Shown piece by piece: positions 33,235 through 42,954 of a stretch of DNA of 64,000 bases. Within the stretch, counting starts at the first letter, position 1; the number at the start of each line of letters is the position of its first letter. The position numbers and the translations under genes were made by a program. The notes under the pieces are model-generated. The model was not told the DNA's origin, did no database searches, and was given only the letters and a program-made list of their open reading frames with translations. The stretch is from a virus, in the IMG/VR virus record IMGVR_UViG_3300023174_000133, positions 1 to 64,000 of that record. One strand, 5' to 3'.

Positions 33235-35121
33235 GTGAGCTATAGAAACTTGCGCCTTATTATCGAGTCCCTTTTATTAGAGGGAGTCAAGGACGACCTG
33301 ATTGAGCTGTATCCAGACCACGCTCAAGACATTAAATTGTTGCAGCCGAAGTGGTTCGGTTGGTTGAGTGCTAGGTTTGGAAAGAATCCAAGCAGGGAAG
33401 AGACCCATCCATTCGCTGATGCATTAGAAACAGTGAAGGCATTTTCAATGAAGGATTCTGCGATAAGTGCAAAATACAAGACAAACGAGCAATTTAAGAC
33501 AGCTGTTGACGAGGCATTCCCACCAGATTCTCGCTCTTGGGAAAATCCCTCCGATCCGTCTAATATGACTGTCGACGAGATGGAGACAATCCTCTCGCTA
33601 TCAGAGAGAAAGAAACAACGGTTCGAAGTAAAGACGGCGGCGGTCGAGAACGATAAGGTAGGGAAGGTTGGTCCCTGGAATTTGTGGTTACCATCTTCTA
33701 GAGACAATAGTTGTTACATAGCCGGATATGACCCAGAGACGATGCAACCGAAGACGACATGGTGCACGGCAAGAATGTCTGGTTCTAATTTATTCTATAG
33801 TTACGCCAGTAATCCAAAATTAATTTTATTTTATGTAATCAAAGATGACGCGATAGATTACAAAGATAGATTGTCTATTGGATTTATGGATGGGAAACCT
33901 GTTCTTGAAGGAACGTATGGTGGTTTGTCAGTTGATGCAACAAACAAAGGATTGACAGATAAAATACTTCGCGAAATTTTAGGTTCACATTACGAAGGGG
34001 TCATGAAGGTTCTCGAAGACAAAGTAAAAGAGAGTAAAGGTGTAAGTCCTTACGGTGAAAAATTCGCAGAAGCAGCAATATCAGTCGAAGCATTTAAGGG
34101 AATGACCACAGGACTTTCAAAGGATGAACAAGCAGACTTGATATCGCAGATTCTAAAAGAGAAAAAAATCTCAGATGAAGTATATCTCTACTGTGCCCAG
34201 AACAAACATCCGAAAGTCGTTGACAGTCTTATGCGAAGCAATGCACCAGCATACATTAAGAAGAAGGTCGCAGAGAGTGACGACCCAGTCGTTATGAAAC
34301 GAACTGTGCATAGCGAGTTCTTCCCAGAAGAGAATTTTCGTAAATTGTTTAATATTGCTATAAAGAATCCTGGTGAATATTGGGAAGCGCTTAAGGAAAT
34401 GTCATCTAATAAAAATACGCCAGAAGACGTTCTAGAAAAATTGGCAGATGTTGATATTGATGATACTAACATGATACAAACCAAGTTAGCAAAAAATCCA
34501 TCTATTCCACATAATATTTTAACAAAACTATTCGACAGAGCGTTAAATGGAAAAGAGCGCATTAATATTAGCATTATTACTGCTATCGTGTCGAACAAAG
34601 GCGCATCGAGCGATATCTTGAAAAAAATGTTTGAGATTCGTTCGAAATTTTCCTCGCCAGAAGACATGGTGGTGCGGATTGCAGGTAATCCGTCGACGCC
34701 AGAGGAAATTTTAAGGAAAATAATGGATGGCGAAGAGTCAAAACAGAATGGTAAGAAAAGATCTTTGCGTGCGAGCCTGGCGTTAGCTGGAAATCCCGCA
34801 ATACCAAACGACATTTTAGATACTCTAGTTAATGAGGGAAATATAGATGTACTTCACGTGGCTATAAGTAATCCTGCAACGTCAGAAAGTCTTCTAAAGA
34901 AAATAATCAGTTTCGGAAACGATGAATTAACCCTACGCATACTTTATGCAGCAGAAAAAAATCTCAATTTATCGAACGAAGTGTTACATGATTTTGCGAA
35001 GTCTACAAATGATAAGTTGAGGAAGGCAGCGAAACAAAGCGTCAAAGCAAGAAAGTTAATGAAATCAGGAGCCAGTCAAAATGAATCCAGACTCAGAGAG
35101 TTCATTAGAATGATTTTATGA
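33235..35121 (+). CDS. Tagged protein with LRV/HEAT-like repeats, 628 aa
   Basis: GTG at 33235 is chosen because CGGAG lies 7 nt upstream and the tag then sits at the N-terminus: SYRNLRLIIESLLLEG (LLE triplet). The N-terminal half carries TTWCTARMSGSNLFYSYASN and LSIGFMDGKPVLEGTYGG, an uncharacterised phage domain. The C-terminal half has about seven leucine-rich-variant style repeats (AKNPSIPHNILTKLF, AGNPSTPEEILRKIM, AGNPAIPNDILDTLV, SNPATSESLLKKII). It ends with a second tag-like segment NESRLREFIRMIL, so both termini carry the motif. Function unknown; probably virion-associated. Confidence 0.75.
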   Translation: MSYRNLRLIIESLLLEGVKDDLIELYPDHAQDIKLLQPKWFGWLSARFGKNPSREETHPFADALETVKAFSMKDSAISAKYKTNEQFKTAVDEAFPPDSRSWENPSDPSNMTVDEMETILSLSERKKQRFEVKTAAVENDKVGKVGPWNLWLPSSRDNSCYIAGYDPETMQPKTTWCTARMSGSNLFYSYASNPKLILFYVIKDDAIDYKDRLSIGFMDGKPVLEGTYGGLSVDATNKGLTDKILREILGSHYEGVMKVLEDKVKESKGVSPYGEKFAEAAISVEAFKGMTTGLSKDEQADLISQILKEKKISDEVYLYCAQNKHPKVVDSLMRSNAPAYIKKKVAESDDPVVMKRTVHSEFFPEENFRKLFNIAIKNPGEYWEALKEMSSNKNTPEDVLEKLADVDIDDTNMIQTKLAKNPSIPHNILTKLFDRALNGKERINISIITAIVSNKGASSDILKKMFEIRSKFSSPEDMVVRIAGNPSTPEEILRKIMDGEESKQNGKKRSLRASLALAGNPAIPNDILDTLVNEGNIDVLHVAISNPATSESLLKKIISFGNDELTLRILYAAEKNLNLSNEVLHDFAKSTNDKLRKAAKQSVKARKLMKSGASQNESRLREFIRMIL

Positions 35122-35225
35122 TTCGAGTCTATTGCGTTTTATATTAGTTCTTCAAAATTTTACAATTTTTCTAGATAATTTTGACTGTCTGCACACTTTT
35201 TGAGAAATTATTCTACATATGTATT

Positions 35226-35900
35226 TTAAAATCTATAAAGATATCCTGTCGTACAGTTCGAAGTTTTGTCGCAGATAATTTCATCGCCGACGCTGTCGTA
35301 AAAGACGAAGACAGGTTCTCCTAAAATACTTAGGTAAGGTTCTTGATTTAGATTAATTCCTCTACTAGAGAATCCATCATAATCAAAGAGTTCGTTATTT
35401 TCTTTTTGGCTACTATTTGTTATTAGAGCGAATTTTGTCTTTCTTTTGATTGTTTCTAAAGCTCTGACGTTATAACGAGTAATGAGATGTTCTAGTGTGT
35501 GTCGACACATGATAAGGTCAAAGTAACCGTCTTCATATTTTTCTAGAGAATCGATCATATCACCACAGATAAATTTTATTCGATCGTTGGAGAACTTTTC
35601 GTTATTTGTATTCACGAGTGCTTCTACGATGTCATTACCCACGTAATCAGGTAGTTTATCTTCGATGGTTCGCATCCAATTCCAGTCACCAGATGAACAG
35701 TCGAAGATTTTTTTTATATTTTCTCGTCTGATTATATCTAGTAAGTTTTTTCTAAAAGATTGCGTATAGAGCATAGATGACCCAAGACCTGATTTCGATT
35801 CGCCACTGCCCATATTCCATCGATCTTTGACATAAGTTCTAGTAAAAACAATTCTATTAAAATCTCTAAAGTGAAGCGCAACTACTTTTTCATCGTTCAT
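35226..35900 (-). CDS. Class I SAM-dependent methyltransferase-like protein, 224 aa
   Basis: IKKIFDCSSGDWNWMRTIED resembles motif I (a GxG-like turn after a beta strand), YVGNDIVEALV motif II, and YFDLIMCRHTLEHL motif IV with a catalytic-region Leu/His. Length typical. Substrate unknown. Preceded and followed by AT-rich spacers of about 85-105 nt with no further gene. Confidence 0.8.
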   Translation of the reverse strand: MNDEKVVALHFRDFNRIVFTRTYVKDRWNMGSGESKSGLGSSMLYTQSFRKNLLDIIRRENIKKIFDCSSGDWNWMRTIEDKLPDYVGNDIVEALVNTNNEKFSNDRIKFICGDMIDSLEKYEDGYFDLIMCRHTLEHLITRYNVRALETIKRKTKFALITNSSQKENNELFDYDGFSSRGINLNQEPYLSILGEPVFVFYDSVGDEIICDKTSNCTTGYLYRF

Positions 35901-35985
35901 GTATACCTCGATTACACTTTTTAAAATGTAATGAGATTATCGAAGCTTTACATATCGATCATAAACTTTTCAGATCGAATGCGTA

Positions 35986-36255
35986 TTAAGTAGACTCTGT
36001 AATTTTTAAGACCAGGTCGCCTCGACCTTTAATCAATCTGTGCCATTCGTCTCGAGGAATCCAGAACTTATCGCCTTCGTTCATCACGCGGGGTAATTTG
36101 TCCTCTAATTGTATTTGCCAGCCAGAAGACGATACAACTTCGACCAGTCTATCATTTGCGTCTCGATGCCAGACGAGTTCTTCATCGATCGTATTGCCTG
36201 AGAACGTTCTCACTTTTACGTCACCAGCGAGCACGTCCCTATAGGGCTTCGACAA
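35986..36255 (-). CDS. Cupin-like protein, 89 aa
   Basis: Sequence DEELVWHRDANDRLVEVVSS, GWQIQLEDKLPRVMNEGDKF, WIPRDEWHRLIKG and DLVLKI is a one-domain cupin pattern (W-H, G-D, P, H) found in many phage hypothetical proteins. Adjacent to the next gene with 1 nt between. Ligand unknown. Confidence 0.7.
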   Translation of the reverse strand: MSKPYRDVLAGDVKVRTFSGNTIDEELVWHRDANDRLVEVVSSSGWQIQLEDKLPRVMNEGDKFWIPRDEWHRLIKGRGDLVLKITEST

Positions 36256-36256
36256 A

Positions 36257-36826
36257 TTACCACCTGCCCTTGAAATTTAGACCGAGTTGTTTCTTATAAC
36301 GGTGCAGGTTACAGCTCCACCACCGAGCTTTCCAGCGAGGTCCGGGACTATCACAGTTGTGTCTGGCCAAGAATGATTTGACGCGTTCTGGGTTGTGCGT
36401 CTTTATTCGCATCCCTGATTGTCCGAATCCTAGTTTTATGACGTTTCCCTTATCGTTTTTGACATAGACTGCAAACTTTTTGCCACCACCAGAGTCGCGA
36501 AATGGTTTATTGAGCGTGACAGTCTTGCCACGATACTCTGCTTCGTTTAGATTTTCTTCAAATGGACAATCTAACGGCACAACTTGACCTTCGAATATCC
36601 CCCAGCGACCGATGTCGGTGTTTTCTAAGAGCCACGCGTCGTTTTCACAGAGTTGTATTTCGCCAAGTTCCCATAGCATCCTTGCTTCTGACATAAGCGT
36701 GACGTGGCCCAGAGAACCCCAACGATAGACGGATTCGAATAACGGCACATCATTTTTAGCGTGCCATAGTAGGCCTTCGCTGGCTATAGACGCATTTTCA
36801 AGACGGATTTTTTTATTGTTTCGCAT
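36257..36826 (-). CDS. Phage DUF5872-like protein, 189 aa
   Basis: The C-terminal part (YRGKTVTLNKPFRDSGGGKK, YVKNDKGNVIKLGFGQSGMR, SFLARHNCDSPGPRWKARWW) matches a conserved domain found in many phage proteins, whose Cys/His/Trp content is distinctive. The N-terminal part looks separate. No function is known to me. Confidence 0.65.
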   Translation of the reverse strand: MRNNKKIRLENASIASEGLLWHAKNDVPLFESVYRWGSLGHVTLMSEARMLWELGEIQLCENDAWLLENTDIGRWGIFEGQVVPLDCPFEENLNEAEYRGKTVTLNKPFRDSGGGKKFAVYVKNDKGNVIKLGFGQSGMRIKTHNPERVKSFLARHNCDSPGPRWKARWWSCNLHRYKKQLGLNFKGRW

Positions 36827-36842
36827 GATATTAAATATCTAA

Positions 36843-37100
36843 TCACACGCCTTTGAAATGTTCTATGAGACGAAGAATATCATTGTGTGGTTCAAGCCCA
36901 GTGCTTTTCATTTTTGCGACTTCATCGTGACATGCGTTTATGAGGTGTTGGCGTTCGCCCCATGCCTCAACGAATCCCTGACATTGGAACGATCTAAGGA
37001 CAGTAAGGAGCGAGAGGAGAGTATCGGGCACATCGGCTTGTGAGCCTGGTTTGTTTCGACGCATCTCCTCTAGCATTTTGTTGATTTCTTCACAATTCAT
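36843..37100 (-). CDS. Helical hypothetical protein, 85 aa
   Basis: The start at 37100 (MNCEEINKMLEEMRRNKPG) has TGGAG 7 nt upstream. All-helical, one Cys near the start. No recognised motif. An ATATTTAA word lies 21 nt upstream. Confidence 0.6.
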   Translation of the reverse strand: MNCEEINKMLEEMRRNKPGSQADVPDTLLSLLTVLRSFQCQGFVEAWGERQHLINACHDEVAKMKSTGLEPHNDILRLIEHFKGV

Positions 37101-37121
37101 GATGACTCCATACTTCAAATG

Positions 37122-37129
37122 TTAAATAT
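37122..37129 (-). promoter_or_regulatory. ATATTTAA late-type promoter word
   Basis: 21 nt upstream of the start at 37100; one of the nine-copy set. Confidence 0.4.
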
Positions 37130-37149
37130 GGAGCTAAACAACATGAATG

Positions 37150-37401
37150 CTACGCGAGTGTTCTCGTAGAAATCCACGTCTGTAAAACGCCGATAAAAGC
37201 TTTACGAACGTCAGAGGATTCCAGTCCTTCTAAAATTCCTTTTGCCTCTGTCGCTTCCACGATTTGCTCTTCTTCTGTCAATCCGTCTCTTGACATTTCT
37301 GCAGAAAATGAATCCATCGCTACGATGGGTAGAAGCATGTCTTCGACTGATTCTGTGGCTTCAACTTTTAAAATAAACGTATCGATTCTTTGAGATGGCA
37401 T
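37150..37401 (-). CDS. Helical acidic hypothetical protein, 83 aa
   Basis: MPSQRIDTFILKVEATESVE begins an acidic helical protein ending WISTRTLA. No motif recognised. ATATTTAA and CCGGAGG precede the start. Confidence 0.6.
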   Translation of the reverse strand: MPSQRIDTFILKVEATESVEDMLLPIVAMDSFSAEMSRDGLTEEEQIVEATEAKGILEGLESSDVRKAFIGVLQTWISTRTLA

Positions 37402-37415
37402 CCTAACCTCCGGAT

Positions 37416-37423
37416 TTAAATAT
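37416..37423 (-). promoter_or_regulatory. ATATTTAA late-type promoter word
   Basis: 14 nt upstream of the start at 37401, with CCGGAGG in between. Confidence 0.4.
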
Positions 37424-37427
37424 CAGT

Positions 37428-37649
37428 TTAATTATTGATTTTCTCTTCTGCGATCGGGTCTAAATCATCACCCATGAACACGTAAGTTTCACCATCTCCA
37501 AATAACACCCACCAGTCTCCGCCTTGCCGAAGGTCCCATTCTGTAGCGTCATCTATCTTTCTAACTACGAATCCTACACCCATGTAGCGTAACTCTTCGT
37601 CGTACGCTTTCACGAGCATTCCGGATTTGATTTTTTTATTTTTAGTCAT
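37428..37649 (-). CDS. Small SH3-like family protein, 73 aa
   Basis: IKSGMLVKAYDEELRYMGVG, WWVLFGDGETYVFMGDDL follows the GD/GM-V-strand-W-V-FGDG pattern of the small family. ATG overlaps the preceding TGA stop. Confidence 0.65.
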   Translation of the reverse strand: MTKNKKIKSGMLVKAYDEELRYMGVGFVVRKIDDATEWDLRQGGDWWVLFGDGETYVFMGDDLDPIAEEKINN

Positions 37650-37867
37650 TTATCTAAATATGGATAGTTCCATTCAAGCTCATTCCACTTTTCGAGCTTT
37701 CCCTCGTTCGTCATGACTGAAAAATACACGAGATCTTCATGACCTATGGTCGGCAGTGGCTCATGAATTTCGACGACGATACCATTTAATCTATCTTTTA
37801 GAAATAGACTGTAATACTGGACTATCTCGCCGACTTTTGGAAGTCGTCGCCCAGTACTATTTTGCAC
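37646..37867 (-). CDS. Small SH3-like family protein, 73 aa
   Basis: LPKVGEIVQYYSLFLKDRLN, GIVVEIHEPL and YFSVMTNEGKLEKWNEL match the family pattern. GTG start overlaps the tilS stop by 11 nt. Confidence 0.65.
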   Translation of the reverse strand: MQNSTGRRLPKVGEIVQYYSLFLKDRLNGIVVEIHEPLPTIGHEDLVYFSVMTNEGKLEKWNELEWNYPYLDK

Positions 37868-38477
37868 CCGATTCCTCCTCTAACCTCGCCATGACCCGAC
37901 CTAAAACCGTCTTTCTAATCCCTGGATTGATATGTAGGATGTGTGGCATCATGGTATGACGTATGTAATTCCGGTCGTAATCTGTGTCATCATTAGAAGG
38001 GTCTTGGGCCCATTGGACGCTGTTTTTATTTGCCCATGCGATGAGGTCATCTCGAGTAGTTGAGAGGAAGGGGCGAATAAATCTTTCTCTTTTTACTGGA
38101 ATCGCCTTTGGGTTCCCTCTTAACGAGGTCATGACCCACCATTCTACAGCATCGTCGAGGTGGTGACATGTTACGATAGTGCCTTGTCCCGTAGATTCGA
38201 ACCACTCGTAGCGAGATTTACGCCAGAAGTCTTCAGGTGATTGATTTTTCTCGCACTCTCCGTCGATTTTCCCGACGAGAAGTGGAATATTCCACGTTTC
38301 GCAGTATTTTTTAACGCAAGCCTCGGCTTCTTCTGCGTGTTTTGTCCCGTGGTTGAAGTGTAGGACGGTTAATTCTTTTTTGCCGCGACGTAAAAAATCA
38401 AGACAGGCCATTGAGTCCCTACCACCAGAGACAGCAATGGCCGTTTTAATTGGAATTTTACACGCCAAGTGAATCAT
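37857..38477 (-). CDS. tilS: tRNA(Ile)-lysidine synthase-like protein
   Basis: The PP-loop is SGGRDSMAC; TCHHLDDAVEWW and DPSNDDTDYDRNYIRH-type residues match TilS. 206 residues is the N-terminal synthetase domain only (E. coli TilS is longer with extra C-terminal domains). ATG at 38477 overlaps the upstream TGA as ATGA. The reaction is lysine ligation to C34 of tRNA-Ile2 (CAU). A CAT-anticodon tRNA lies 540 bp upstream, the natural partner. Confidence 0.85.
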   Translation of the reverse strand: MIHLACKIPIKTAIAVSGGRDSMACLDFLRRGKKELTVLHFNHGTKHAEEAEACVKKYCETWNIPLLVGKIDGECEKNQSPEDFWRKSRYEWFESTGQGTIVTCHHLDDAVEWWVMTSLRGNPKAIPVKRERFIRPFLSTTRDDLIAWANKNSVQWAQDPSNDDTDYDRNYIRHTMMPHILHINPGIRKTVLGRVMARLEEESGAK

Positions 38478-38737
38478 TTTGGAGAGCGTGGAAGGGAGTG
38501 ACCGGTGTACTTCGAACACTCTTCTGTCACAATCGCAGGACCACTGTCAGTTTCGAAAATCTCACCAGATTCTGAGCATGAACAGACAACGCATCGATCG
38601 CCACATCGCCAGAAAGTACCAGGTTCGTGTTTGTATCCTCGACTATCAACGCATGCAATGGCATCGATTGCTGTATCGAACGTGTCATTTTCAATCTCTT
38701 GATTCGCGCATGCAAACAAGAAGAGTAACATTGACAT
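38474..38737 (-). CDS. Small lipoprotein, 87 aa
   Basis: Start at 38737 (MSMLLFLFACANQE) gives a short lipobox-like signal, LFAC. The mature part has eight Cys (ACVDSR, FWRCGDRCVVCSC, EECSKY), suggesting disulfides. Stop overlaps tilS start as ATGA. Function unknown. Confidence 0.65.
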   Translation of the reverse strand: MSMLLFLFACANQEIENDTFDTAIDAIACVDSRGYKHEPGTFWRCGDRCVVCSCSESGEIFETDSGPAIVTEECSKYTGHSLPRSPK

Positions 38738-38754
38738 TTTCTTCTCTCTTTTTA

Positions 38755-39005
38755 AAGGGGCCCTGGGTCGCATCACGTCTGGTGCAAACCCTTCCAGTTA
38801 CTTGTGATTAGCTGTCGCCCGGGACCAGGCGAAGTCGAACAAAGACACTCCGACGACCAAGGAGGGATTGGGTACACGCAGCCAATCCCCTGCGACGAGA
38901 ACGGTAAGGAAACAAATCCAAACTCAAAGTGGGACCTTGCGGGGTCGTCGCACTCTTTTCTCGATTTTAGCCGGCAAAAAGCCGACTGTAACAGTACTAT
39001 TTTAT
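38755..39005. ncRNA. GC-rich non-coding island, candidate structured RNA
   Basis: No convincing gene is found in 38755-39005. GC content is clearly above the surroundings, and pairing is dense. An 8-bp stem with 10-nt loop is at 38866-38891 (GGGATTGG with CCAATCCC). An 8-bp arm TGCGACGA near 38891 pairs with TCGTCGCA near 38945. CGCC/GGCG near 38816 and GCCGGC/GCCGAC near 38972 also pair. Adjacent to tRNA-Met/Ile and tilS. No match to tmRNA, RNase P or group I intron motifs that I could recognise. Strand undetermined. It could also be a decayed gene. Confidence 0.45.
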
Positions 39006-39018
39006 AGAACTATATAAG

Positions 39019-39095
39019 TGGTAGGGCGTCTCGGACTTGAACCGAGAACCCGCGGCTTATGAGACCGCTGCTCTAACCGATTGAGCTAACGCCCT
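39019..39095 (-). tRNA. tRNA with CAT anticodon (Met or Ile2)
   Basis: Anticodon loop CTCATAA in stem GCGGT/GCCGC, acceptor AGGGCGT/ACGCCCT, discriminator A, CCA encoded. A1-T72 pairing makes an initiator unlikely on other grounds (no 3 G-C pairs in the anticodon stem). With tilS nearby it may be tRNA-Ile2 with lysidine, but this is unresolved. Confidence 0.9.
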
Positions 39096-39169
39096 TCGAA
39101 ACTAAGTTTTAGCGAATCAACAAATTCTTTTTTATTTCTTCGTGTTCGTTACCAACCAAAGACTTAGAT

Positions 39170-39177
39170 AATATAAC
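39170..39177 (-). promoter_or_regulatory. GTTATATT promoter word of the CAT tRNA
   Basis: 74 nt upstream of the tRNA at 39095. Extends as GTTATATTATC as at 33132. Confidence 0.5.
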
Positions 39178-39206
39178 TTATTTCTCTCTGCTTTACACGT
39201 CTTTGA

Positions 39207-39518
39207 TTAAATTTTCTTATTTATTTTTTCGCCGTGTTCAAGTGTGTAAGTCACTACCGAAGCGTTTCGAGTGTAGATGTCCAGTCGAACAAAACGAAAG
39301 TTACTAGAAATCAAGTCTAATTGCTCAATATCTTTATTCTCTATCGCGTGAAAACTTGAAAAATACGAGACGTTTTTTGATGCTCGTTTTTTATCGCTTG
39401 TCTCTTCTGCCTCGTCAATCGCTTCATGTGAAATAAGACCTGGTTTAAACTTTCCTTTTCTAAATCGGGACATGTCGACCACAAAGTCAGGAAATAATTC
39501 AATAACGTTGAAGCTCAC
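39207..39518 (-). CDS. Hypothetical protein, 103 aa
   Basis: MSFNVIELFPDFVVDMSRFR begins a mixed alpha/beta protein, ending THGEKINKKI-like basic. No motif recognised. Follows the large fibre with 48 nt between. Confidence 0.6.
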   Translation of the reverse strand: MSFNVIELFPDFVVDMSRFRKGKFKPGLISHEAIDEAEETSDKKRASKNVSYFSSFHAIENKDIEQLDLISSNFRFVRLDIYTRNASVVTYTLEHGEKINKKI

Positions 39519-39566
39519 AATATGAATCCCCTACTAATTAAATTATTGTATTGAACGTTCGAGATA

Positions 39567-42500
39567 TTAATACTTAATCCACGAAATAGAGTCCAAGAAT
39601 ATAGTACCACCTGGTGTACTTAAGATATATACATCACCGTCTGACTGTACTGCGATAGCAGCTACGCCAGAAGATGTCGGAACTGAAAACACGTGTGTTT
39701 TATCAGGATACAAACCAGTTGTAAGAGTCGATATAACGGTGTGATTATTACCGCCTGTGACAGCTCCTGATAAGCTTACACGACCGGTCACATCTTTAGA
39801 AATCGAAGCATCATCATAATTCCCGCCAGCGTTTGACCATCCATTTTTTAGGTTCAAGGCAACTTTTTTCCTTGGAGAAGCGGGAACTGTTAAAAGATCG
39901 TCAGAGATGATACATGAACCATCGAAGTAAGTTGAACCTTCGGTCGCTTTAGAATCATATCGACCGAAGATGTCTCCGTTAGTTGAAGTTCTATATACGT
40001 CATTTTCAAGCGATAATCTATATTGTTGAGCCCAACCCGCTGGAAAAATCGTGTATGGTGCCTTCGCTTCTTGGATATCTTGGGGCGTAGTAGAAGACAT
40101 GAGCGCTGTATTAGCCATAACTTTAGAACCCTTCGAAGCCCAAATGTCCCAGTTCCAGTCCGCCCCAGCAGGAGCTCCTACTACATTAGTTCTATAAATC
40201 GGCCCTAAATAAGATGGAGAACAATCCTCTAAACGAAAGGCGTACGCCGTCTCATCAAACCAGTTCCAATGCCCACCTTGTGGGTTATAAACTACTTTCG
40301 ACGAAGTTATATCAACGCCCATCATTTCGCGCCAGGTATTACCTGCCCTAAGATTAAGAAGAGAATTCGAAGCCACTACGAATCTATGAGATATTCCACC
40401 GTATCCAGATGGGGTAGAACCGTAGAATATCACTTGCGTTCCTAATACACCGTCGACTGCGACTCCTTCCATCTCGAGAATTCCCGTGTGTCGACAAATC
40501 TGCCAGAACCCTTGATTATAACCGCCACCGTGTGGAGCGAAATAACTTCTTCGTAAATATAAAATTCCACCATTTCTACAACATAAATTTAAATCTCGCC
40601 ATTCAACGCCTACGACAACAACCTGTGAACCACCTGTAATATTAAGCATCGGGCTATCGTAATTGTAAGGTTGCGTATTATTGTAATCAGTAGAACCAAT
40701 CGTGTATGGATTTCCTTTAAAAAATTTAACGCCTGTTAATATAACATCGACAAACTTTAAATCCCAACAATTAGAAATGAATTGAAATCTATCGAATGAA
40801 TATTCAAGAGTAGTTAGGTGTTTAATTAAACCGAGCGTTTGACCCGGGGTCAAAAGACCAGCTTCATAAATTTCGCCTGGCCGTTCAGCTGCACAATATA
40901 ATACGTTTCCGACGTTTTTAGAAACGATTAACCGTCGATACGTAGGCTCGTCTGCATTATTAAACTGTAACAGTCTTCCGCGCCAGGCGTCGTTCTGCAA
41001 CGTGCTACCATCTATAGTTACAATGATAGGTCCAACGCTTAAGTGACCCGTTCTTTGAACAGATAAAATTGTTCTATTATCTTCTATAGCTATTGTGCCT
41101 CTAATCTGTGTAGAGTGCACACCTTCTATAGAAGGTATACGATAAGTTCCTGGTCCAATTTCTATAAATTTAGAGGGAACTCCATGTCCATCACCAATTT
41201 GAAAAGAGTTGACGAGACCATTGGCTCTGGTAGGTACATCTTTGAATCGTTCCAGAGCCTCATTTAACGTTTTTATTTGAGATTTATAGTGTCTACCATG
41301 ATTCGCATCATTTCCACTTGAGGAAACATAAAGAACCTGTTCTCTATCCGAGACTTTCGTATGAGTCCCGGAAGTTTTTTTCATTTCTTTTTCAATCCAC
41401 GATGTTAATTTTTCTAGTTCAACTCTTGTTAATTCTCTATTAAACTGAAAATAGAATCTCATATCGACGTTATCGATATCAACGCTCGAATTACCTGAAC
41501 CGTAATTATTCATACCAAACATGACGAATCGATAGTTTGAAGGGTCGCCGATCTTTAAATCGTCGAAATCCATAGCAGTAGGAACTTCCTGCGGATTCCA
41601 GCTTCCGTCAGAATTATCTCTTAAAGGACCGCCGAAACGATTTTGTTCATAAAATGAAGTTTTATTTGCATGATTGATACAATTAGTCAAAACGTGCCAA
41701 TTACCATCAATCACATCATTACCCTGAAATACGATACCTGCCCCGCTCGCTTTGGCAGTTATAAACGAAGTGTGATTTTGTTCAGTATGACCAGGTTGCG
41801 CAAGATAAAAACTCCAACCTGTATTAATAGTTCCTTGAACGAATGGGTAATCTGTGTGACTTATTAGTAATTGTCCATTTGTTCTGGCTCGCGCAGTAGA
41901 TTTAATAACAGTGACTATCGTAATGCCATTTTCGGATAGACCAAGATTATTATTGGGAGGCTCTATGTGCATGCGTTGATTCCAAGAACGAACGCTGACG
42001 ACGGGAGCGTCGCCAAAACCTTCAGTCGCTTGTAGTATGTTAGGTCTATTCGCGGCCGTTGGTTGAACGAGAAGTCTACCTGCAGGACTTCTATCTCTCC
42101 ATGATTCAACTTTACCGTTAATGTCGAGTGTAATTCCGACGTTACTATCGAACCAAAGTTGCAAACCAGGTATATCAAGTGGAGACCACTGCGTGTCTAT
42201 CCACTGTTGTAAATTAATATCGCCCGACGGGACTTGAACAAGCGAAATACTATTCGCGGACGTAGGAGAAATACTCGGGACCGAAGTAGCCGCCCACTGT
42301 GTTCCATTCCAAACTAATGCCTTGCCGTTATCTTGTTGTCCCAACGTAGCGTTTGAAACAGCATTCCCTCTTATAGCTTTTACGTTCGGATTCGGAAAAT
42401 TGCCATCTAAATCACCGGCAGCTATGCCCGTTGATGGACCAGTCGCACCTTGCGCTCCATTTTGACCAGCTGCGCCTTGAGGACCTTGCGCGCCAGTTGC

Positions 42501-42923
42501 TCCTTGAGGGCCGGAGATACCATCGATACCTCTTGCACCCTGAACTCCTGTAGCTCCCGTATCACCTTTAGGACCTTGTGGACCGGTCGCGCCTTGTGCA
42601 CCTGTAGCTCCCGTATCACCTTTAGGACCTTGTACTCCTGCGCCTTGTCCTGATGGTCCTTGCGGACCTTGCTGTCCCGGATTGCCCTGTTCGCCCTTAG
42701 GACCTCGTAATCCTTGCGATCCACGAGCACCGGCAGGACCCTGAGGCCCTTGTCTACCTTCGACGAGTGTATTAAAATCTACAGCATTAGTGCCCTGATT
42801 TTTAAACTGTAGTTGACCACCTTCGTTGATGTATATCGAAGCAGATACACTACCACTTTCGAAATTTAAAGAACCACTATTGACTAACGTGATATTGTTA
42901 TTTCCAAATCTAAGCTTAGACAT
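39567..42923 (-). CDS. Collagen-lectin-beta-helix tail fibre, 1118 aa
   Basis: Start at 42923 ([20 protein letters not shown]) has AGGA five nt upstream and is preferred over 42968. Residues of about 50-170 are a Gly-X-Y collagen tract ([20 protein letters not shown]). Residues of about 250-500 resemble a concanavalin-A-like lectin ([39 protein letters not shown]). The rest is rich in short beta repeats with right-handed beta-helix look ([20 protein letters not shown]). A typical multi-domain fibre with possible sugar-binding or depolymerase tip. Confidence 0.85.
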   Translation of the reverse strand: MSKLRFGNNNITLVNSGSLNFESGSVSASIYINEGGQLQFKNQGTNAVDFNTLVEGRQGPQGPAGARGSQGLRGPKGEQGNPGQQGPQGPSGQGAGVQGPKGDTGATGAQGATGPQGPKGDTGATGVQGARGIDGISGPQGATGAQGPQGAAGQNGAQGATGPSTGIAAGDLDGNFPNPNVKAIRGNAVSNATLGQQDNGKALVWNGTQWAATSVPSISPTSANSISLVQVPSGDINLQQWIDTQWSPLDIPGLQLWFDSNVGITLDINGKVESWRDRSPAGRLLVQPTAANRPNILQATEGFGDAPVVSVRSWNQRMHIEPPNNNLGLSENGITIVTVIKSTARARTNGQLLISHTDYPFVQGTINTGWSFYLAQPGHTEQNHTSFITAKASGAGIVFQGNDVIDGNWHVLTNCINHANKTSFYEQNRFGGPLRDNSDGSWNPQEVPTAMDFDDLKIGDPSNYRFVMFGMNNYGSGNSSVDIDNVDMRFYFQFNRELTRVELEKLTSWIEKEMKKTSGTHTKVSDREQVLYVSSSGNDANHGRHYKSQIKTLNEALERFKDVPTRANGLVNSFQIGDGHGVPSKFIEIGPGTYRIPSIEGVHSTQIRGTIAIEDNRTILSVQRTGHLSVGPIIVTIDGSTLQNDAWRGRLLQFNNADEPTYRRLIVSKNVGNVLYCAAERPGEIYEAGLLTPGQTLGLIKHLTTLEYSFDRFQFISNCWDLKFVDVILTGVKFFKGNPYTIGSTDYNNTQPYNYDSPMLNITGGSQVVVVGVEWRDLNLCCRNGGILYLRRSYFAPHGGGYNQGFWQICRHTGILEMEGVAVDGVLGTQVIFYGSTPSGYGGISHRFVVASNSLLNLRAGNTWREMMGVDITSSKVVYNPQGGHWNWFDETAYAFRLEDCSPSYLGPIYRTNVVGAPAGADWNWDIWASKGSKVMANTALMSSTTPQDIQEAKAPYTIFPAGWAQQYRLSLENDVYRTSTNGDIFGRYDSKATEGSTYFDGSCIISDDLLTVPASPRKKVALNLKNGWSNAGGNYDDASISKDVTGRVSLSGAVTGGNNHTVISTLTTGLYPDKTHVFSVPTSSGVAAIAVQSDGDVYILSTPGGTIFLDSISWIKY

Positions 42924-42954
42924 GAGTATCCTAATTTGTTGACAGATATACCTA

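Noticed and set aside
36831-36838. Another ATATTTAA promoter word before 36257-36826
   Set aside because: Only 4 nt precede the start, leaving no room for a leader or ribosome site; kept out of the list.
37654-37661. CTAAATAT on the plus strand as a tenth late-type promoter
   Set aside because: It is the last codons of 37646-37867 and only 4 nt before the next start, so it is coding sequence.
38755-39005. tmRNA, RNase P or group I intron
   Set aside because: Their conserved terminal and core sequences are not found by eye.
38804-39007. A 67-codon plus-strand frame in the GC-rich island
   Set aside because: No ribosome site, no domain, and dense stem-loop pairing suggest non-coding sequence.
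39019-39095. Initiator tRNA-fMet
   Set aside because: Anticodon stem lacks the three consecutive G-C pairs and position 1-72 is paired, unlike bacterial initiators.
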